This document shows, piece by piece, positions 20,864-30,761 of a DNA stretch of 64,000 nucleotides; position 1 is the first letter of the stretch, and each line of letters begins with the position of its first letter. The stretch covers positions 40,355 through 104,354 of the forward strand of contig MLAK01000567.1 of assembly GCA_001839685.1 (NCBI GenBank). Reading direction: 5' to 3'. Under the pieces are notes generated by a model. That model saw only the letters and a program-made list of their open reading frames with translations, did not search any database and was not told the DNA's origin. This DNA is from Tritrichomonas foetus. Taxonomy: Eukaryota > Parabasalia > Tritrichomonadida > Tritrichomonadidae. The translations under genes were made by a program, and so were the position numbers.

Positions 20864-23561
20864 TCACTTTTTTTCACCTATCAGTTTTTTTGAATTGCGC
20901 TTTTTTTATTTAGAAAATATATAAAATTGAATCATCAGAGAAAGAGAGACTAACAAAAATAATTGTTTGAAATGTATGTATTTTTATTTATTACTATGCA
21001 ACTTTGAAATGTAAATATTTTTATTTACGATAGTTTATTTAAAAAAAATTAACATTTTATACTTTCTTCTTTTTTTTATCTCTTTATTTGAATTATGGAA
21101 GAATCAAATGATTGAGAAAGTTATTAAAGAAGGAAAAAGCTTCCATATTCTATTAATTCAAAGATTACTATTAAAAACCATGGATCATTGATCTGAAGTC
21201 ACCAATGTTGAAAGATATTACTGGAAACTAACATATTCACAACAATATCGAATAGGCATCAAAGTTGGGATTTCTTTTGTTAAATGCTTCTTAGTCAACT
21301 TGCAACAGCTCCATTTTAATGGAATTTTTAATCAACACAAAAATGGAGACAACAACAAGTCAAGCTTCAAATAAAATATACTAAATTCACATTTTCCTGA
21401 GTGGAAATCGAAATATTATCTGAAAACATAGCTCATGAATGGTTGATAAACAGAGAAAACTGAAAAAATATTTTTACAAAATCAACAGAATCATTTATGA
21501 AATAAATTTAATGTTGAACAATCTGAATGCATTAAAAAAACATATGATGACTTGATATTTTCAACTGTAATAAAGAAAAATCCCATCCGTTCATAGAGAC
21601 AGGAATAACGATTGGAGAAATTTTGTCGAAATTGGCAAATTTCAAATTTCGCGAAATAAAAATTTGCTTACACAAATATGGTCATTTTCAATAGAAACAG
21701 TCAGGGTGATAACAATGATGATGGAAGAGAATAGATCTGATTTATATGGTATTAATACAATATTATTTATAATAAGATTTGGAGATTACTGATAGTGACA
21801 TCTTGTGTTATCTTGGGAATAACTGGTATTTCTGAAGATTGAAATTTTGAAATAAATTTGGACGAATTGTAATAATTAGAAGTTTTTGAATAAATTTTAT
21901 GTAAACATGATATGCATATATTTCCTGCTAAAATATTATTATAACCGAATAATTGTGTTGTTTTGGAGGATTAAATTTTAATAATTACTAAAGAAATAAT
22001 ATGAAATCATGCACAAAGTTATATAAAACAGGAAATAAATTGATTAAAAGTTAAATCAATAATCAGTTTTTTTTTATCCTCAGTTTTTCAAATGAATCAC
22101 GTTGTTTTTTGAATTATAATTCAAAATATTGAATAAATTTATCCATATTCAAATTTGTTAATACATTCAAATATTTGAGATGGTGACTTAACGAGAATGA
22201 ATCATGAACATCCCCTATCCTAGAAAAGTTAAACCATAAATATTGGGAGGATAGTGATATACATATGAATTAAATAATTGAAACCAAAATAAATTTAAAA
22301 ATATTGCCCACATTTAACAATTAGATAGATATCGCGTTAGATTTATTAAAAAGAAGGCCTAGATATATGGGACATAATTTATTTGTGATTGAATTATTAC
22401 AGTAAATATATTTAAATATCATTTGATGGGGAGAGAAAACTCAAATATTCATCAAACCGAAAATGTCACAGCAAGAAAGGAGATTCCGCTATTATTGAAA
22501 TGCTACATTCAATATTGATGAAATCAACTCATTAATTAAGTTTACTATAGTTCAGCATCAAATATATAAGTTTTCGTTAGAAACGCCAGTCAATGTGAAA
22601 TATTTATCAATTTTATTCGATAGAATTTATGGATCAAGCAATGAAACACATCATTAAATATGTCCATGAATGAAAAAATGTGACAAAGTGGAAAACACAG
22701 CCTAATAATAAAGCAACAGCACAAATTGTTCCAGAGATGATTTATGAAATGATTCATAATCGTGATTCAGCAATTTTTTAATTTTTAAATATTCGAATGA
22801 CCAAAAAATATTTGAAAAAACCAATTGGAAATCATTTTCAATATAGGTGTGAATATTTAAACCATCATAATTTCATATTTTGGCAATCCTAAAAAAAAAA
22901 ATCGGAATTGATCAAATTTCGGACAAATAACTATTTGATACAGAATTTGGATATAAATATGGTATATAGCATAATTCTAATTGGATGTATTCCATTTATC
23001 TTTCTATTTCTATTTTTCGAATATTCCATTTTGCCTTTTTTATTTCATGATAGAATATTTATCCCTTTTATAGATATGCACTTCAAAACAATTGTTTTTT
23101 TATGGCAAAAGGGATGTCACCCAATCTTGGGATCAATTTGGCTTTTCCTTGTATGAAAAAAGTGTCAAATTTCCAGTTATCTGATTATTGGAATACAATG
23201 TTAGCCTATTTCTATTACCCACTTAAAATCTAAAAACAAGATAACAAGTCTAATCTAATTTCACTCTTGGAATTATGAAGATAATTCATCAATAAAGTTG
23301 AGGAAAATTGAATTTAATGGTTTTACAATATGAAGATTAAATTGACTTGATTGAAAATTCAATTCATCATCACGAAAAATGCCAATCTCATTTGATGGTG
23401 AAAATCTCTTATATTTGACCATTTCACAAAAAGTGTCATCAAGCTCGGTGAGTTTCTTATTCAAATTTTGAATTATCTTTCAAAAAACTTTTTAAATGTC
23501 CATATTCAAAAATTGAATGATTAATTAAAAAAAATGAAAATAACTCCTATTATTTTCCATA
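20864..23561. other. Long intergenic region with broken coding-like fragments
   Basis: A 2.7-kb gap, the longest here, with no complete gene. Short stretches look coding-like but are broken by stops and frame changes: IVPEMIYEMIHNRDSAIF and YLKKPIGNHFQYRCEYLNHH around 22720-22870, and LETPVNVKYLSILFDRIYG around 22580-22640. These may be relics of one dead gene on the plus strand. I cannot name the family. Open frames at 22908 (plus) and 23464 (minus) begin at TTG and are not accepted as genes. Confidence 0.4.
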
Positions 23562-23568
23562 TCATTTC
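23562..23568 (+). promoter_or_regulatory. Initiator motif abutting an ATG
   Basis: TCATTTC directly precedes the ATG at 23569. If this trichomonad-type initiator is used, the 5' UTR would be about 5 bases, consistent with the very short leaders known in this group. Confidence 0.5.
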
Positions 23569-24168
23569 ATGAATCATCAAGCATTTTATGAAATATTTGT
23601 TTGCAACCCAATGAGGTTCCTCAAAGAAGTACGAATCAATGAATTAATGCCAATCGGTTGTTTAGATGGAATCATTCTTCCATTTCATCATCCTCAAAAT
23701 ATTCATTTGGATGATGAAAATATGAAATGTGATTCACAATCTAAAGGTAATATTAATTGTTGCTTTGAAAAAGATAATTCCTCAATAAATCCAACTTTTA
23801 TATTCAAAGGAATGATTCTTGATCGGAAAAAATCATTCAAATTTTACAATATTGGAAAAGGAGATGTTATAATGGCGATAGAAAAGAATAAGTTTACCCA
23901 GAAGTTTAATTTCTTCCTCAAAACTTATGATTACGACGAATTCAAAAATCGCCTCATTCAAATTAAAGACAGAAGTTTCAGAAGAGAATTAAGTCGAATT
24001 ATCGATCAAAAAGTTACATTAAAAGAAGATTATTTGATAAGGTCAGCCTTTTCAAAACGCAAATCAACCTTGTATAAAAAAGATCCGAATCAAAGTCAGA
24101 TCAAAATTGAAGATTACTCAAAAAATACAGAACCATCTGTTGATCCACTGCCTTTGTTTATCTTTTGA
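23569..24168 (+). CDS. Small protein with a ubiquitin-like domain
   Basis: A 199-residue protein. The first 110 residues resemble a ubiquitin-like fold: a beta-strand opening (YEIFVCNPMRFLKEVRI), then the late segment FIFKGMILDRKKSF followed by FYNIGKGDVIMAIEKN. That end parallels ubiquitin's 'IF-GK-L-D--TL--Y-I---ST'. About 40 residues are inserted in the middle relative to ubiquitin (Asp/Ser/Asn-rich). The C-terminal 80 residues are basic and helical (DEFKNRLIQIKDRSFRRELSRI), then a polar tail. There is no C-terminal Gly-Gly, so it would not be conjugated; it more likely acts as an adaptor. The domain call is moderate, made from sequence pattern alone. Confidence 0.55.
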   Translation: MNHQAFYEIFVCNPMRFLKEVRINELMPIGCLDGIILPFHHPQNIHLDDENMKCDSQSKGNINCCFEKDNSSINPTFIFKGMILDRKKSFKFYNIGKGDVIMAIEKNKFTQKFNFFLKTYDYDEFKNRLIQIKDRSFRRELSRIIDQKVTLKEDYLIRSAFSKRKSTLYKKDPNQSQIKIEDYSKNTEPSVDPLPLFIF

Positions 24169-24551
24169 TGCAGAAAATTATTCTTTTTTGTTTGAATTTT
24201 TAAAAATTTGTTGGAAAATAAAAAATTGGCCAAATCAGATCATGAATTGTATTAAACTTATAAATTTGTATTTAACCACTTAATAGTTTATGATTTCATT
24301 TTATTTCAAATATCATGTAAATAATAAAACGGTAGTATTTTTGAAAAATGAATGAACATTGAGCTAGTGAGGTTATTTATATCTTTATTTGAGAATTATA
24401 ATATCTCTTTTTAATTTATTTGTCGAGAAATGAAGAGTAATAATACTTATCGTTTTCAAATTTAATTTGAATGTAACGATAATATCATTTTCAGAAGTCA
24501 CATTTAAAATTCATCAATAAACTACGATAAAATCTGTGAAATTGCAAAAAA
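24169..24551. other. Intergenic gap, no gene seen
   Basis: 383 bases of A+T-rich spacer between two plus-strand genes. No open frame, RNA gene or repeat is seen. Confidence 0.5.
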
Positions 24552-25958
24552 ATGAATCTCGACACGAAAGTTCGTGTTATCTCAGATACGACCACTTTTT
24601 ATCCAGTCGAAAAGGATGGTGAAGAGTCTCATCATAGAAATGACAATATGTCACTTCGTACGACCCTTGTTTATCTCCACGAGCAAATGGGCGAAGATTT
24701 TCAATTTTTTACAGCAGACGATCTTTTTGTTGTTCTCCAACAGTGGCGAGGAATGTTGTTTTTTATTCAAACGAATAATGCCAGATTTCAAGAAGTAATG
24801 CGCCTCCAATTGCAAACCATTCGCGAAATTTTAATCTTTTTATTTGGTACAAAATTTGAATCAGTTATGAAAAGGAGTATTTCGATGGACAAAAGAAAAG
24901 TTTTTTCACAGTATGTTGACAATTACTTGGCCCTATGCCAGGAAGATTATGTTTATCTTTTAAATGCAATGCGCGTTGATTCCGATTCAAAAGAAATGAG
25001 TGACTTTTTCTTAAAAGTTGTTTCCTCAATTGCACCTGATTTTGACATAAATATGCTGAATGTCATCCTTTTTAATAAAAACAAAATTGTTGCTCGGTAT
25101 GATGCTCCAAATGCAGTAAAAGTTGATCCAGAAACATTTTTAACATTATCAGTTTTTGAAAGAGTTGAATATTCTGAACTCGACAATCAAATTTCAGACG
25201 ATATTCAAAAAAACAATAAATTTGATGCATCTTTTGTTGAATCACCAAACAATTCCTCAATGAAACATAAAAACGCTTTCCTTAGAATTGAGAGAACACC
25301 AGTAGCATGCTTGCTCTCCAGTTCACGACTAGGTGAATCTTCTCCATTTGTAATTCTTGTCGCTACCCAAAATATGAAAATTTCTGAAGAAATGAGACAA
25401 TTAATTATGAAGTTTATATCAGCTGTTACTTCACAATTAATGAAATTTGTGGTTCCTCAACCTGAACCACAACCAATACAGGTCATGGAAGAACTAATAC
25501 ATTATATCCTTATCGATCGAACACACGGAAACGTTTGGGAGCTTCCTCTCGATCTTTCAACTGGATTTTTAATGGATTATTTGCATATTGATGACGAAGA
25601 TGAAGCTATTGAAAAAATGCAAAAGCTTACACAACAGATGGCAGCATATGGAATGTCTGCAATGATGCGTGGTTATACAACAATGATGTGGGGAGAACAG
25701 GATTTCCAATTTTGTTACGAATTACGTTTTGAAGACGAAGATCATGAAATTTTGAAGCCTACCCACGTTTTTAGTCCACCACCTTTTAATGACGATAATG
25801 GAATAAATTACAGATTAATTACAAACAGCCTCTTTCCAAATGATGAAGGAATCACCTGTTTGGAGCTTCTTTCTGTTTATCAAGGAAAAGTTCAGGTCAA
25901 AACGGTTATGCAGGCTAATGAAACACTTTTTGATATTTACCGACAAACACACACTTAA
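24552..25958 (+). CDS. Longin-domain protein resembling HPS1/Mon1 (Rab GEF subunit type)
   Basis: A 468-residue protein without membrane segments. Residues 45-160 read like the first longin domain of the HPS1/Mon1/Ccz1 group: FQFFTADDLFVVLQQWRG, LFFIQTNNARFQ, a run of helix LQTIREILIFLFG, then YVDNYLALCQEDYVYLLNAM. The order 'strand, FVVL-W-, FIQT, long helix ILIFLFG' parallels animal HPS1, a subunit of BLOC-3, the Rab32/38 exchange factor of lysosome-related organelles. Two further alpha/beta blocks (about 165-330 and 340-468) could be the second and third longins. Mon1 or a related three-longin protein is equally possible. If right, it would work in endosome or lysosome maturation. No second subunit is nearby. 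Confidence 0.45.
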   Translation: MNLDTKVRVISDTTTFYPVEKDGEESHHRNDNMSLRTTLVYLHEQMGEDFQFFTADDLFVVLQQWRGMLFFIQTNNARFQEVMRLQLQTIREILIFLFGTKFESVMKRSISMDKRKVFSQYVDNYLALCQEDYVYLLNAMRVDSDSKEMSDFFLKVVSSIAPDFDINMLNVILFNKNKIVARYDAPNAVKVDPETFLTLSVFERVEYSELDNQISDDIQKNNKFDASFVESPNNSSMKHKNAFLRIERTPVACLLSSSRLGESSPFVILVATQNMKISEEMRQLIMKFISAVTSQLMKFVVPQPEPQPIQVMEELIHYILIDRTHGNVWELPLDLSTGFLMDYLHIDDEDEAIEKMQKLTQQMAAYGMSAMMRGYTTMMWGEQDFQFCYELRFEDEDHEILKPTHVFSPPPFNDDNGINYRLITNSLFPNDEGITCLELLSVYQGKVQVKTVMQANETLFDIYRQTHT

Positions 25959-26346
25959 ATAAACATGTTTTCTTATTCATACAAAATTATATAAGCTGTT
26001 TATTTATTTATTATAATTACGCATGGAAATAGGGACGAAATTTTTATCCTTCCAGGAAAAAATGTCAGATAAAATAGAAATAAAAACGATTTTAATTATT
26101 ATTTGAATCAATCATTTAATCACACTTTTGGTGATACAGTTTTTACAATGTATCAATATTTTCTGCTGGAAGTACTTTTTATGGTATTTCTTAATTCATA
26201 ATTCATAATAAAAACACTAAAATTATAAAGCAATATTTGGAAAACTCTCTCGTCAAAGCACAGAAAAATAGAAAAGAAATAGAGAATAAATTACTTAAAT
26301 ATAAAATCTTTAAAAATAAGAGTATCTAAATCACCAAACAGAGTCC
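25959..26346. other. Convergent intergenic gap, no gene seen
   Basis: About 390 A+T-rich bases between the 3' ends of the longin gene and the coiled-coil gene. Nothing specific is seen. Confidence 0.5.
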
Positions 26347-26880
26347 TTATTCTTCACTTTCGAAAATGGATTGAATCCTTCTGAGGTCTCTATCGCATTC
26401 TTGGCTTGAGAGCCTGATCTTTACTTCTTCAGGTTGTTTCGTCCTTGTCATCATCTGCGTGTCAGGTGGCATTTGAGGGAAGTCAATCGCATTTTCTTGG
26501 ATATAAGCAGCAAAGTCTTTCCCTTTGAGATCTTTGAGTTGTGCCGTGATGTTTTGGTCAGACTGATAATATGCGCGGATGAGCCTTTCGTTTAAAGTTG
26601 TTTTGGCGACTCGAAATTCACGATCGATTCGATCTGTTTCTTTCTGGTATTGTTTCTGAATGATGTCTTTTCGGAGTTCATGCCTCTCTGTAATTTTCTT
26701 CTTCTTTCGCTCGTGCTGTTCTTGAATTATGTCTATACATGCCTTTTGATCTGTATTTTCGTTGTTTTGTAATTTATTCCACTCTATTTCTAGATCGATC
26801 ATTGCTTTTTGATAGGCGACAAATTCAGCTCTTTGGACTTCGGGCAAATCATCAGGAATTGTGATATCTGCAATCGACAT
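26347..26880 (-). CDS. Coiled-coil protein, possibly Sds3-like
   Basis: A 177-residue protein starting MSIADITIP at 26880. The frame extends to a TTG at 26913, but the first ATG is at 26880. Residues 15-105 form a continuous charged helix (EVQRAEFVAYQKAMIDLE, EQHERKKKKITERHELRK and DRIDREFRVAKTTLNERL). The pattern of an 'E-ER-----Q----LD-E' helix followed by 'R-YR-A---L-E-L' resembles the Sds3/BRMS1 family, subunits of Sin3 histone deacetylase complexes. The match is loose, and any coiled-coil protein would look similar. The C-terminus is short, with an acidic end (SIFESEE). No other domain is seen. Confidence 0.5.
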   Translation of the reverse strand: MSIADITIPDDLPEVQRAEFVAYQKAMIDLEIEWNKLQNNENTDQKACIDIIQEQHERKKKKITERHELRKDIIQKQYQKETDRIDREFRVAKTTLNERLIRAYYQSDQNITAQLKDLKGKDFAAYIQENAIDFPQMPPDTQMMTRTKQPEEVKIRLSSQECDRDLRRIQSIFESEE

Positions 26881-27117
26881 TATGCATGGAGACCGTTTAC
26901 CAAGCCAATTCAAATCACATGTCTCAATCCTAAAACAAGTTTTTTTTCATCTCACAAATCATCTTATGAATGAAATGTGATATAAAATGTATTTGAATCG
27001 AATTGATTGTTGATGTCATTTCAGATCACAATTCATCTTGTTTGGGTCTTCAATGTTGTTGATGACAAAGGTGAAAAATATAGTGAAAATAACGATTATA
27101 TTTGAATGTTTAATTGG

Positions 27118-27125
27118 TCATTACA
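27118..27125 (+). promoter_or_regulatory. Initiator motif of the SGT1 gene
   Basis: TCATTACA immediately precedes the ATG at 27126 and matches the TCAYW initiator pattern. It argues that the upstream in-frame TTG at 27114 is not the start. Confidence 0.5.
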
Positions 27126-27875
27126 ATGGATTACTCAAAGCTTTTATCGCAACCCCAACATAAGCCCAAACGCTATTCCGAAATCGAAGCACAACTTTTA
27201 CTTCTTGTTGAACAGGGAAGATTTGAAGAAGCTCTGAATTACCTTCCACTTGCGGTTATTGATAACGATCCAAGACTTGTTGCAATGAAAGCTTGCGTCC
27301 TCCTCAGAACGGGCCGGCCTTTTCAAGCGCTTCACGAAATCAAGAATTATGAACTCCAAGGAGCAGATCTTCCACAATTACTCTATCTCAAAGGCGAAGC
27401 ACTTTTTCAATTAAAGGATTATGCATCAGCTAAGCACCAATTTGAGAGCGCGCTCAAGTTTGGAAGCACACCCACCATTCAAAGATGGATCCAAAAATGC
27501 GAAATCCATTTGAGCGTTGGAACGCCGGAGGCCGAGCACAGAATATTCAAGTTTGATCCACCGCAAGATGAGCAGTCCAATCCACCTCAAATTGTCCCTC
27601 AACCGCACCACGACTTTTTCCAATCAAACACCCATGTGACAATGGTATTATATATTAAAAATATGCAGGAAAATGATATGAAAGTGGAATTCCATACTAA
27701 GTCCCTCGACATTGAAATTTTGAATACTTCGCCACCAACAAGAATTCATATCGAGCTAATGAAAGAAATTGATCCATCAAATTCTACTTACTCAATCAAG
27801 CCGCTCAACGTGGAATTTAAGATGCTCAAGAAAACAAAGGGAATGTGGAATTCATTTGAAGTCAGACAATTTTGA
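27126..27875 (+). CDS. SGT1-like co-chaperone (TPR plus CS domain)
   Basis: A 249-residue protein combining N-terminal TPR-like helices (about 15-130: LLLVEQGRFEEALNYLPLA, LLRTGRPFQALHEI and LKGEALFQLKDYASAKHQFE) with a CS (p23-like) beta-sandwich at about 160-245 (HVTMVLYIKNMQENDMKVEF and IKPLNVEFKMLKK). This pair defines SGT1, an Hsp90 co-chaperone that also touches SCF ubiquitin ligases and kinetochore assembly. The C-terminal SGS domain of plant, animal and fungal SGT1 is missing; the protein stops right after the CS domain (WNSFEVRQF). This suggests reduced function in leucine-rich-repeat client handling, which is inference. The ATG at 27126 abuts an initiator. Confidence 0.75.
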   Translation: MDYSKLLSQPQHKPKRYSEIEAQLLLLVEQGRFEEALNYLPLAVIDNDPRLVAMKACVLLRTGRPFQALHEIKNYELQGADLPQLLYLKGEALFQLKDYASAKHQFESALKFGSTPTIQRWIQKCEIHLSVGTPEAEHRIFKFDPPQDEQSNPPQIVPQPHHDFFQSNTHVTMVLYIKNMQENDMKVEFHTKSLDIEILNTSPPTRIHIELMKEIDPSNSTYSIKPLNVEFKMLKKTKGMWNSFEVRQF

Positions 27876-29254
27876 AACCGAGCATCTAACGTTTAGATTA
27901 TGCGATTTTTTGTATGTAAAAATGAAAGCTTCCATTTTACTTTTTCACTTTTTTTCGATATTCTAATTTTTCTCGAACAGAGATATAAGAAATGAAAAAT
28001 TAAACGATGAATAATTTACAAAAGATATTTGGGAAAATTATCTATTTCATTTTGTATTCTCTTCATTAACGAAGAAAAAATACATTTTCATTTATACCGA
28101 ATGTTCAATCCAACGTCATAAACAACAGCAACAACAACAACATTAACAATAACAACAACATTAACAATAACAACAACATTAACAATAACAACANNNNNNN
28201 NNNNNNNNNNNNNNNNNNNNNNNNNNNNNNNNNNNNNNNNNNNNNNNNNNNNNNNNNNNNNNNNNNNNNNNNNNNNNNNNNNNNNNNNNNNNNNNNNNNN
28301 NNNNNNNNNNNNNNNNNNNNNNNNNNNNNNNNNNNNNNNNNNNNNNNNNNNNNNNNNNNNNNNNNNNNNNNNNNNNNNNNNNNNNNNNNNNNNNNNNNNN
28401 NNNNNCATTAACAATAACAACAACATTAACAATAACAACATCATTAACAATAACAACAACATTAACAATAACAACATCATTAACAATAACAACATCATTA
28501 ACAACAGCAACAACAACATCATTAACAACAACAACAATAGCAATAACAACAACAATATTAAATAATAATAATAATAAAAATAAAATGAAATGTGAAATGT
28601 ATTTGACACAAAAATCCATAAAAAACTCTCTGATTATCCACACTAGATGCCAATCAACAAATTTATTCTCTCTTGTCCCTAAAAATTTCATTCCATGTCA
28701 CACATCAATGGAAACTGATTCTCATGATTATAGTTAGCGATGTTACAGAAGTTTATTCACTCGATAGATGACAATAATCTGTTTCTACATTGACATATTA
28801 TGATACCCATTATTTTTAGTAACAAATATAGATCCCTTGATTTTTCGATATGATCAATGTTTTGGTGATTTGTTTTTGATTCACACAAATTGAAATAGTA
28901 AATTACACTATTGTAAATCAGAAAACTATATCAGATAATTCATAGTCAATTTTTTTAATCATGATCATGATTCATATGTATTTCAGAAAATTAATAGACA
29001 TTTCACGATCCAAAAATTGTGCAGAATTTCTACATATTCCATTTATCTTTAAATAAGGTGAATTAGAAAACTCAAAAAAAATCTGTTATATCAAATAATT
29101 GGAAAGAAATGATTTTTTTTCTTTCTAAAGAAAATCCAATATAGAACATTGAATGTAGATATTTTTCTATTTAGGTAGATTTCCCAAGAGTCCTTTTTAT
29201 CCGCAAAAAAGTTAATTTTAGTTGTCTGACCAACTTTAAAGCAAACAAACATCG
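27876..29254. other. Intergenic region with microsatellite and assembly gap
   Basis: About 1.4 kb between SGT1 and proteasome alpha2. The first half holds the AAC-rich microsatellite and the N run. The second half is A+T-rich with no gene seen; it contains the proteasome gene's promoter. Confidence 0.5.
28118..28575. repeat. AAC/ATTAAC microsatellite interrupted by 212 N
   Basis: Units such as CATTAACAATAACAACAA repeat on both sides of an unresolved run of N (28194-28405). The plus frame is closed by an early stop after ATGTTC, so an Asn-rich protein is not supported. The long Val/Asn and Leu frames on the minus strand are products of the repeat. The N run is probably a collapsed or unsequenced repeat; its length is an assembly estimate. 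Confidence 0.85.
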
Positions 29255-29265
29255 TCAAATTTTTG
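29255..29265 (+). promoter_or_regulatory. Candidate initiator of proteasome alpha2
   Basis: TCAAATTTTTG lies 15 bases before the ATG at 29280 and is a plausible trichomonad-type initiator. The match is by position and pattern only. Confidence 0.35.
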
Positions 29266-29279
29266 AAGTATTTTTATAA

Positions 29280-29975
29280 ATGGGTGATTCAGATTTCTCA
29301 CTTACCACTTTCTCCTCAGGCGGTAAACTCGGCCAAATCGAACACGCGTTAAAGGCAGTTTCTCTCAGCGGTCAATGCGTCGGTGTTAAGGCTAAAGACG
29401 GTGCCGTTATCGCATGCGAATCCAAGCCTCCTTCACCTCTTGCAGAACGTGACACAAATCTTAAAGTCCAAGCAATCAATCCAAACGTCGGCTGCGTTTA
29501 CAGCGGAATTATTACCGACTACCGCGTCCTTTTGAAGAAATTAAGAAAAGAAGCCATGAAGTACAAATTGAGGCTCGGCGTCGAAATGCCAACCAGAGAA
29601 GTTGTCAAATCAGCAGCGGCAATTAATCAATCCTATACACAGAGCGGAGGCGTTCGTCCATTTGGAGTCTCCCTATTGATTATCGGATGGGAAGATATAC
29701 CAACCCTCTGGCAGGTCGACCCATCAGGAACATTCTGGGCATGGAAAGCGACAGCACTCGGAAAGAGAAGCGATGGCTCAAGGACTTTCCTCGAAAGAAG
29801 ATATAACGAAGATCTTTCAGTAGACGATGCGATACATACTGCTATTTCGACTTTAAAGGAAGGATTTGATGGACAGTTGACTAAGGATTTGATAGAAATT
29901 GGCGTTGTCGATAAAACACACAAATTCCGAACTTTGTCAACAGAAGAAATCGAGGATTTCTTGACTGAAGTTTAA
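29280..29975 (+). CDS. PSMA2: 20S proteasome subunit alpha type-2
   Basis: A 231-residue alpha-ring subunit of the 20S proteasome. It opens with FSLTTFSSGGKLGQIEHALKA, the conserved N-terminal gate helix of alpha subunits. The phrases VYSGIITDYRVL, YTQSGGVRPFGVSLLI, DPSGTFWAWKATALGK and FLERRYNEDL, with DAIHTAI, identify the alpha2 class (human PSMA2, yeast Pre8) rather than other alpha subunits. Length equals the family norm (about 234). Alpha subunits are not proteolytic; they form the gate that controls substrate entry. The usual gate Tyr in 'QIEYA' is His here (QIEHA), a small departure from the family. C-rich codons mark it as well expressed. Confidence 0.95.
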   Translation: MGDSDFSLTTFSSGGKLGQIEHALKAVSLSGQCVGVKAKDGAVIACESKPPSPLAERDTNLKVQAINPNVGCVYSGIITDYRVLLKKLRKEAMKYKLRLGVEMPTREVVKSAAAINQSYTQSGGVRPFGVSLLIIGWEDIPTLWQVDPSGTFWAWKATALGKRSDGSRTFLERRYNEDLSVDDAIHTAISTLKEGFDGQLTKDLIEIGVVDKTHKFRTLSTEEIEDFLTEV

Positions 29976-30761
29976 AAAAAAATATAAATAACAAGGTTTT
30001 GACATATAATTTTCGATAGTTCTTCGTTCTAAAAAAAAATTAATTTTTATTACATTTTTTTCATCATTTTTCATCAAATTTTAATTTTTTTATATTTCTG
30101 GTTTTATAACAAAAGTGGCTTGCCAATAAGCGAATTGGAAATCACTGAGTCTTTTCGCCGATTATAATCAAATTTAATATTCCCAACAGAATTATGATAT
30201 CGTAGATATAAAGTGATATAGAGCAGTTATTTATATAATCAACTTGTTTTATTTGATTTTATATGATTTTTTTGTTACGATGAATAATCTCCTTTCCTAT
30301 TTGATTCCATTCATTATACCAAGTTATTCCATTTTATATCTAAAAAGATTATCAATTGGCTAACCAAATATTACACGACTTTTATCAATAAAAAAAAATG
30401 ATATTTGAAAAATGTGATCTGAGATTATTGAGAATGTGTACAATCATTTGTTTATGCAATGTAGAGAAAGATTCAAGCAGTGATGTGACTGATACGAATC
30501 TACCAATCGGAAAAAAACAAACTTAAAAAAGGTTTTTTTGACAGTCAATTTTATCGAAATAAATAAAAAAACGTTACATTTATCTAAAAAATGTTTTTTT
30601 GAGTACTTTACAACAGTTTATTTCTGACGACAAAAAGGAGAATTCATACAGTTCATTCAACCCTCATTAAAATTAAATTAAATTAATAATCATTATTATT
30701 TCAAAAGATCCAATAAAATTGTTACGAATAAAAATTTGAAAGTAAAAAAAAATATTAATTA
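29976..30761. other. Intergenic gap, no gene seen
   Basis: About 790 bases with runs of A and T and no supported open frame or RNA gene. The phosphatase promoter must lie in its 3' part. Confidence 0.5.

Noticed and set aside
22908..23156. Hydrophobic 82-codon frame on the plus strand
   Set aside because: Starts at TTG and overlaps the coding-like fragments in other frames; more likely part of a dead region than a small membrane protein.
23273..23464. 63-codon minus-strand frame upstream of the ubiquitin-like gene
   Set aside because: Starts at TTG and has no recognisable domain.
28088..28691. Long Leu- or Val/Asn-rich open frames over the microsatellite
   Set aside because: They are translations of the AAC repeat and run through the N gap.
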